DNA of 64,000 nucleotides from contig JACKNC010000003.1 in the NCBI GenBank assembly GCA_024235095.1, forward strand, positions 1 to 64,000, given 5' to 3'. Shown in pieces: positions 60,680 to 64,000 of this stretch. The translations under genes and the position numbers were made by a program. Source of the DNA: Gammaproteobacteria bacterium (lineage in GTDB: Bacteria > Pseudomonadota > Gammaproteobacteria > Competibacterales > Competibacteraceae). Numbering within the stretch: the stretch's first letter is position 1; each line of letters opens with the position of its first letter. Below the pieces are notes generated by a model. The model made no database searches, had not been told where the DNA came from, and worked only from the letters and a program-made list of their open reading frames with translations.

Positions 60680-60821
60680 GCGATGTTTGTCCATCCTGCA
60701 CCTATCTGGATTTCAGAAGCTTCCAAACGGAGGCGAACCGGCAGCAGAGGCCGCCACACCAACCGCTCCAAGCCGATGCAGACCACTGTATCAAAGATTG
60801 ATGAACCCGTCGTTTATTCGG

Positions 60822-60926
60822 TTAGTCAGCCACTACTTGATAGACGCCTTCGGTATAGGCCGCTATGGTGTCCCAATTGAATCTTTCCTCTATGGCCCGA
60901 CGGCTATTGGCCCCAAGCGCCCGACA
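60822..60926 (-). pseudogene. C-terminal remnant of a family 1-type glycosyltransferase
   Basis: Read on the - strand this ends in ALGANSRRAIEERFNWD, then TIAAYTEGVYQVVAD and TAA. This is the typical final helix of GT-B glycosyltransferases (LG-x-NARR-x-VEERFSWD). Upstream on the same strand the frame is lost. Only about 35 codons remain. Confidence 0.55.
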
Positions 60927-61105
60927 ATGTTAACGCGCTTCCGGATTAGCGTTGCTTGCCCCATTGCCGCCATGTTGCAAAGCAGCAGTTCCCATGATTC
61001 ACTTCCTGTTTTGGATTTTTTGTAATACTTTCCCTAGGGTTTTTAAGCGTTGTATTGATCTTTTGCTAAACTGAATAATTAATGTTTGGCCGGAAATTCC
61101 AGGAC

Positions 61106-61140
61106 CTTGCAGGTTGGGCTTTGTAAGCCCAACCTGCAAG
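61106..61140. repeat. perfect 16-bp hairpin related to the 4327 palindrome
   Basis: CTTGCAGGTTGGGCTT (61106-61121), loop TGT, AAGCCCAACCTGCAAG (61125-61140). It shares the AGGTTGGG core with the palindrome at 4327-4364, suggesting members of one dispersed repeat type. Confidence 0.75.
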
Positions 61141-61229
61141 ATTTGAAGGCGTCCGGGTATTGAATTAATTTTTTAAAAAATTATGTTAGGGAACTCAGCC
61201 TCAAAAATGACTTACCGAGTGCATGCTTC

Positions 61230-62264
61230 ATGTGGAAAGCGCTGATTCGTTTTTTCTGGCCAGAAAAAACTTCCAGTTCACAATCATCTCAGAAAAAAAC
61301 AGCTTCTGTCTGGGAAGCGCCCCTTCAATTTGAACAGGAAGATCTGCAGGCTGTTGACCTGGATGTTGATGAGGCTTTTTTGAAACTCGTTCTGGGCGTT
61401 CATTTATTCCTGGATATCAGATTAAATTTGATTGAAAAAAGAACGCTGGAGCAGATTGATCTTTTATTAACTTCAGATGTTTTTGATGACCGAACGCTGC
61501 CTCGATTACCCGCCGTTGTTCCACAATTGTTAAGTTCATTAAAAAGCGATGATATATCCGGTAAGCATTTAGCTGACCAAATCAGTCGGGATCCGGTATT
61601 GGTTGGTGAAGTCATTCGATTGGCTAATAGCGCTTTTTATCAGACTGGCTCTAAAATCAATAGCCTGCAACGCGCGGTTGTTCTGCTGGGGCGGACGGGT
61701 TTGCAGCGCTTAATCGCTAACGTAGTTATGAAGCCAATTTTCAACGTCCATGAAGGACATTTTGGTCATCTCGCAGCGAATTACCTATGGTCCCAGTCGG
61801 AGCGTTGCGCTCATGCCTGCGCGTATTTGGCCAGAGGTCGTTTCGACGGTTTCGACGCTTATCTGGCGGGTATCGTCTGCAATATCGGGATGATTGTCAT
61901 TCTACGCATCATGGATCATCTTCGGATAGGTCGTGAAACCCCGCGATCCATCGCTTTTTACGAAGCAGTGCTGCTGAAAACCAGACAGTTGTCGTCTCGA
62001 ATTGCTGAAAATTGGCAATTTCCTTCCCCGGTGCTGAACGCTTTACAGGAATTAGCCATTTTGGATCAGAAACCGGATATGGCAAAATTGAGCGGCACGC
62101 TTTACGCCGCTAATCAACTGAGTCAATTACGGGTGCTCGTTGACGAAAATCGTCTGGATGACGATATTGATCAGCTAAATCGCCGATTGGGCGGACAATT
62201 GACTGAACATTGCGTGCGCTGTTTTTTTGAATTAAAGCGTCTATCGGAATTGCATAAAAACTAG
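61230..62264 (+). CDS. HDOD-domain protein
   Basis: A 344-residue cytoplasmic protein with a central HDOD domain: LPRLPAVVPQLLSSLKSDDI, LADQISRDPVLVGEVIRLAN, SAFYQTGSKINSLQRAVVLL and GRTGLQRLIANVVMK. HDOD proteins act in signalling, often beside chemotaxis or c-di-GMP systems, without known catalysis. The N-terminal 75 residues are unassigned. The start at ATG 61230 lacks a strong Shine-Dalgarno. Composition is more AT-rich than the neighbours. It stands alone between ypfJ and the GH57 gene. Confidence 0.88.
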   Translation: MWKALIRFFWPEKTSSSQSSQKKTASVWEAPLQFEQEDLQAVDLDVDEAFLKLVLGVHLFLDIRLNLIEKRTLEQIDLLLTSDVFDDRTLPRLPAVVPQLLSSLKSDDISGKHLADQISRDPVLVGEVIRLANSAFYQTGSKINSLQRAVVLLGRTGLQRLIANVVMKPIFNVHEGHFGHLAANYLWSQSERCAHACAYLARGRFDGFDAYLAGIVCNIGMIVILRIMDHLRIGRETPRSIAFYEAVLLKTRQLSSRIAENWQFPSPVLNALQELAILDQKPDMAKLSGTLYAANQLSQLRVLVDENRLDDDIDQLNRRLGGQLTEHCVRCFFELKRLSELHKN

Positions 62265-62359
62265 GCTTTCAGCAGTTATTGCTGACTTCATCCACAATAA
62301 TTGATCCGTCATAACTGACATAATGTCATCGCCAACAAACCATAACGAGGAGATGCGCG

Positions 62360-63709
62360 ATGCGGGAAATTTACCATGCTCTGGTGCTGAACATGCACCA
62401 ACCTCCTGGCAATCTTGAACATTTGCTTGAGGTCAATGATTGGGAAACCAAGGAAATTCTTTTTGCCTACGATCGCATGCCCCGGTCGCTATGGGCTTAT
62501 CAGGACATTGCGCGCGTCCACCTGTCATTATCCGGGACGTTGCTGGAGACACTGTCTAACCCTGACTTTCAGAGCCGGGTTTACGGCATGGTGGATTGCG
62601 GCAAGTTGCTTTGGCATTTGCAAAACCAGAATCTCTTCGAAGTGCTCGGCACAGGTTATTATCATCCCGTGCTGGCGCTGATTCCTGAAGCCGATTGGGA
62701 CGAGCAGATTGCCCGTTGGCAATCCATTGCCGGTCATTTACTTTGGCGAACTCGGTTCAATGGTTTCTGGCCGCCGGAAATGGGGTTTGACATGCGGCTG
62801 ATCCCGCATTTGAAGAAAGCAGGCTATCGCTATGTCATGGTTGACTGCGAATATGTTGATCCCGTGGGCCAAATGAGTTGGCAGGAACTGCGCTATCGTC
62901 CGCATATCGCGGAATACGGTGGGGAACAAATTGTGATTGTAGTGCGCGACCGTGAATTATCGGATGCCCAGTTAGCCGGCATGGACTATGGCTGGTTTTA
63001 TCACGAACTGCATGAACGCACCAAATGGTGTGATTTCCCGCCGTTGGTGGCCACCGCAACCGATGGCGACAATGGCGGCTGGTTCCGTAACGTCACCGAA
63101 AAGTCCAATTTCTGGACCTGGTTCTATCACCAGGCGATGGAGGAAATTCGCGCGGGCCATTCCAGCATGCGCCCGATTTTTATCACAGAGTACCTGGACC
63201 GATTTGGCGCGCATGGGCAGGTCACAGTGCGGCGCGGCGCCTGGAATACCGATGAGCACCATGGCTGGGATTTTCACCAATGGCAAGGTTCCTGGGCGCA
63301 GCGCGATACTCTGGTGCGCATTCATGACATCAGTCGGGAATATCACACGATGGTGAAGGCGGTCGCGCGGGCTAACGATCCTAATCCGGAGCTGGCGCGC
63401 GTGATGAACGAGGCGCACTGGCATTTATTGCGCGCGGAAACCAGCTGTAATTTGTACTGGGGCGAGGCCTGGATTCATAAATCCCATGCCGACCTGGACA
63501 ATGTCGCCTGGCATTTGGGCGAAGCCAGGGCCATCCTGGGCGGGCGGTTAACCCTGCTTATGACTTCGGAGCCGCCCGCAGAGACTGAAGCATCACCGAA
63601 AACCCGGAAAGGCATTGACGTTGACAACGTACCTGACGACGTTCCCGAGGCTACGCCAGCAGATGAAACATCCACGCCTTCCGAAAAGGCCCAGACCGGC
63701 ACAAAATAG
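62360..63709 (+). CDS. glycoside hydrolase family 57 protein
   Basis: A 449-residue cytoplasmic GH57 enzyme (alpha-amylase/4-alpha-glucanotransferase type). Family motifs in order: LNMHQPPG near residue 10; GYYHPVLALIP around 98; GFWPPEMGFD with the probable nucleophile Glu around 138; and ATDGDNGGWF with the acid/base Asp around 235. The last 60 residues are a Pro/Glu/Thr-rich tail that looks disordered. GAGGAG lies before the ATG. A role in glycogen or maltodextrin metabolism is likely but the product specificity is not decided by these motifs. Confidence 0.9.
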   Translation: MREIYHALVLNMHQPPGNLEHLLEVNDWETKEILFAYDRMPRSLWAYQDIARVHLSLSGTLLETLSNPDFQSRVYGMVDCGKLLWHLQNQNLFEVLGTGYYHPVLALIPEADWDEQIARWQSIAGHLLWRTRFNGFWPPEMGFDMRLIPHLKKAGYRYVMVDCEYVDPVGQMSWQELRYRPHIAEYGGEQIVIVVRDRELSDAQLAGMDYGWFYHELHERTKWCDFPPLVATATDGDNGGWFRNVTEKSNFWTWFYHQAMEEIRAGHSSMRPIFITEYLDRFGAHGQVTVRRGAWNTDEHHGWDFHQWQGSWAQRDTLVRIHDISREYHTMVKAVARANDPNPELARVMNEAHWHLLRAETSCNLYWGEAWIHKSHADLDNVAWHLGEARAILGGRLTLLMTSEPPAETEASPKTRKGIDVDNVPDDVPEATPADETSTPSEKAQTGTK

Positions 63710-63789
63710 CGTAATCCCATAGCGTCTGTCGTGGCGCAGGCTCTCAACCCGTGCTACGCATTTCATACTACATTTTGGAGATTCATCAC

Positions 63790-64000
63790 ATGCCACTGCT
63801 CGCCCTGCAAACTTCCATTTCCTTGTCCAGTCAGCAACGTCATGAACTGCTTGCGCCGCTCTCGCAAATCGTTGGTGAATGTATTGGCAAACCGGAACGC
63901 TACGTGATGATCACGATCGCCGAAGCAGCTATGCTAATGGGGGGCGTCGAAGGTCCAACTGCTTATGCTGATATCCGTAGCATCGGCGGTCTGAGCGGCG
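63790..64000 (+). CDS. MIF-type tautomerase, 3' partial
   Basis: The first 70 residues of a macrophage-migration-inhibitory-factor-like tautomerase. The catalytic Pro2 follows the initiator Met (MPLLALQTSISL), and the family segments GKPERYVMITI and YADIRSIGGLSG are visible; the latter is the beta strand before the C-terminal helix. GGAGA lies 8 nt before the ATG. The right edge cuts the gene. Bacterial members act as phenylpyruvate-type tautomerases; physiological role unclear. Confidence 0.82.
   Translation, partial: MPLLALQTSISLSSQQRHELLAPLSQIVGECIGKPERYVMITIAEAAMLMGGVEGPTAYADIRSIGGLSG

Larger units (their letters stand above)
60680..61229. other. gene-poor region with glycosyltransferase remnant and hairpin
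   Basis: No intact gene. It contains a short C-terminal remnant of a glycosyltransferase (60822-60926, - strand) and a perfect hairpin at 61106-61140. It becomes AT-rich before the HDOD gene. Confidence 0.6.

Overview
This window looks like a chromosomal stretch of a facultatively denitrifying gammaproteobacterium. The evidence is a membrane-bound nitrate reductase operon, a NirN d1-heme protein, NnrS, a norCBQD nitric oxide reductase cluster, the O2-independent ubiquinone genes ubiU/ubiV/ubiT, a Pil-Chp type chemosensory operon and a 180-kDa-type NAD glutamate dehydrogenase. The mix resembles the Competibacter/Contendobacter group of wastewater gammaproteobacteria, but that is a low-confidence guess from gene content alone.

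Positions 1-13.6 kb carry, on the + strand, a fused double NarK transporter (cut by the left edge), a second NarK, narG, narH, narJ, narI, moaA and an HPP-CBS membrane protein. At 13.8-31 kb a Dnr-type regulator, an IS982-family element, nirN, a Cys-rich orphan, nnrS and ubiU-ubiV (+) face ubiT, a small protein, a NIT-domain diguanylate cyclase and the nor genes (-). The nor cluster is norC-norB-norQ-membrane protein-Fe-S protein, then an opposing YoeB-type toxin-antitoxin pair, then norD. Two FNR/DNR-type boxes (14569-14582 and 30490-30503) fit anaerobic/NO control of this block.

Positions 30.5-39.4 kb are a scrambled, mobile-element-rich zone. It holds a broken PAS-GGDEF gene with an inverted fragment, and a nitroreductase split into two opposite-strand halves about 4.5 kb apart. 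Between those halves are two group II introns abutting in a way that suggests one sits inside the other. Also here are two MITE-like insertions, a RelB/YafQ-type toxin-antitoxin pair, an IS6-family element and a decayed IS1595-family transposase.

Positions 40-54 kb contain a periplasmic solute-binding protein, a large 2-oxoglutarate oxygenase-like protein and an eight-gene - strand chemosensory operon: PilG-like, PilH-like, PilI/CheW-like, a second solute-binding protein, PilJ-like receptor, ChpA-like hybrid kinase and two CheW-like proteins. The binding protein inside the operon suggests the receptor may sense a solute through it.

Positions 54.6-64 kb hold gdhB (-), a YpfJ-type zinc metallopeptidase, an HDOD protein, a GH57 glycoside hydrolase and the start of a MIF-type tautomerase cut by the right edge. 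No rRNA, tRNA or CRISPR array was recognised.
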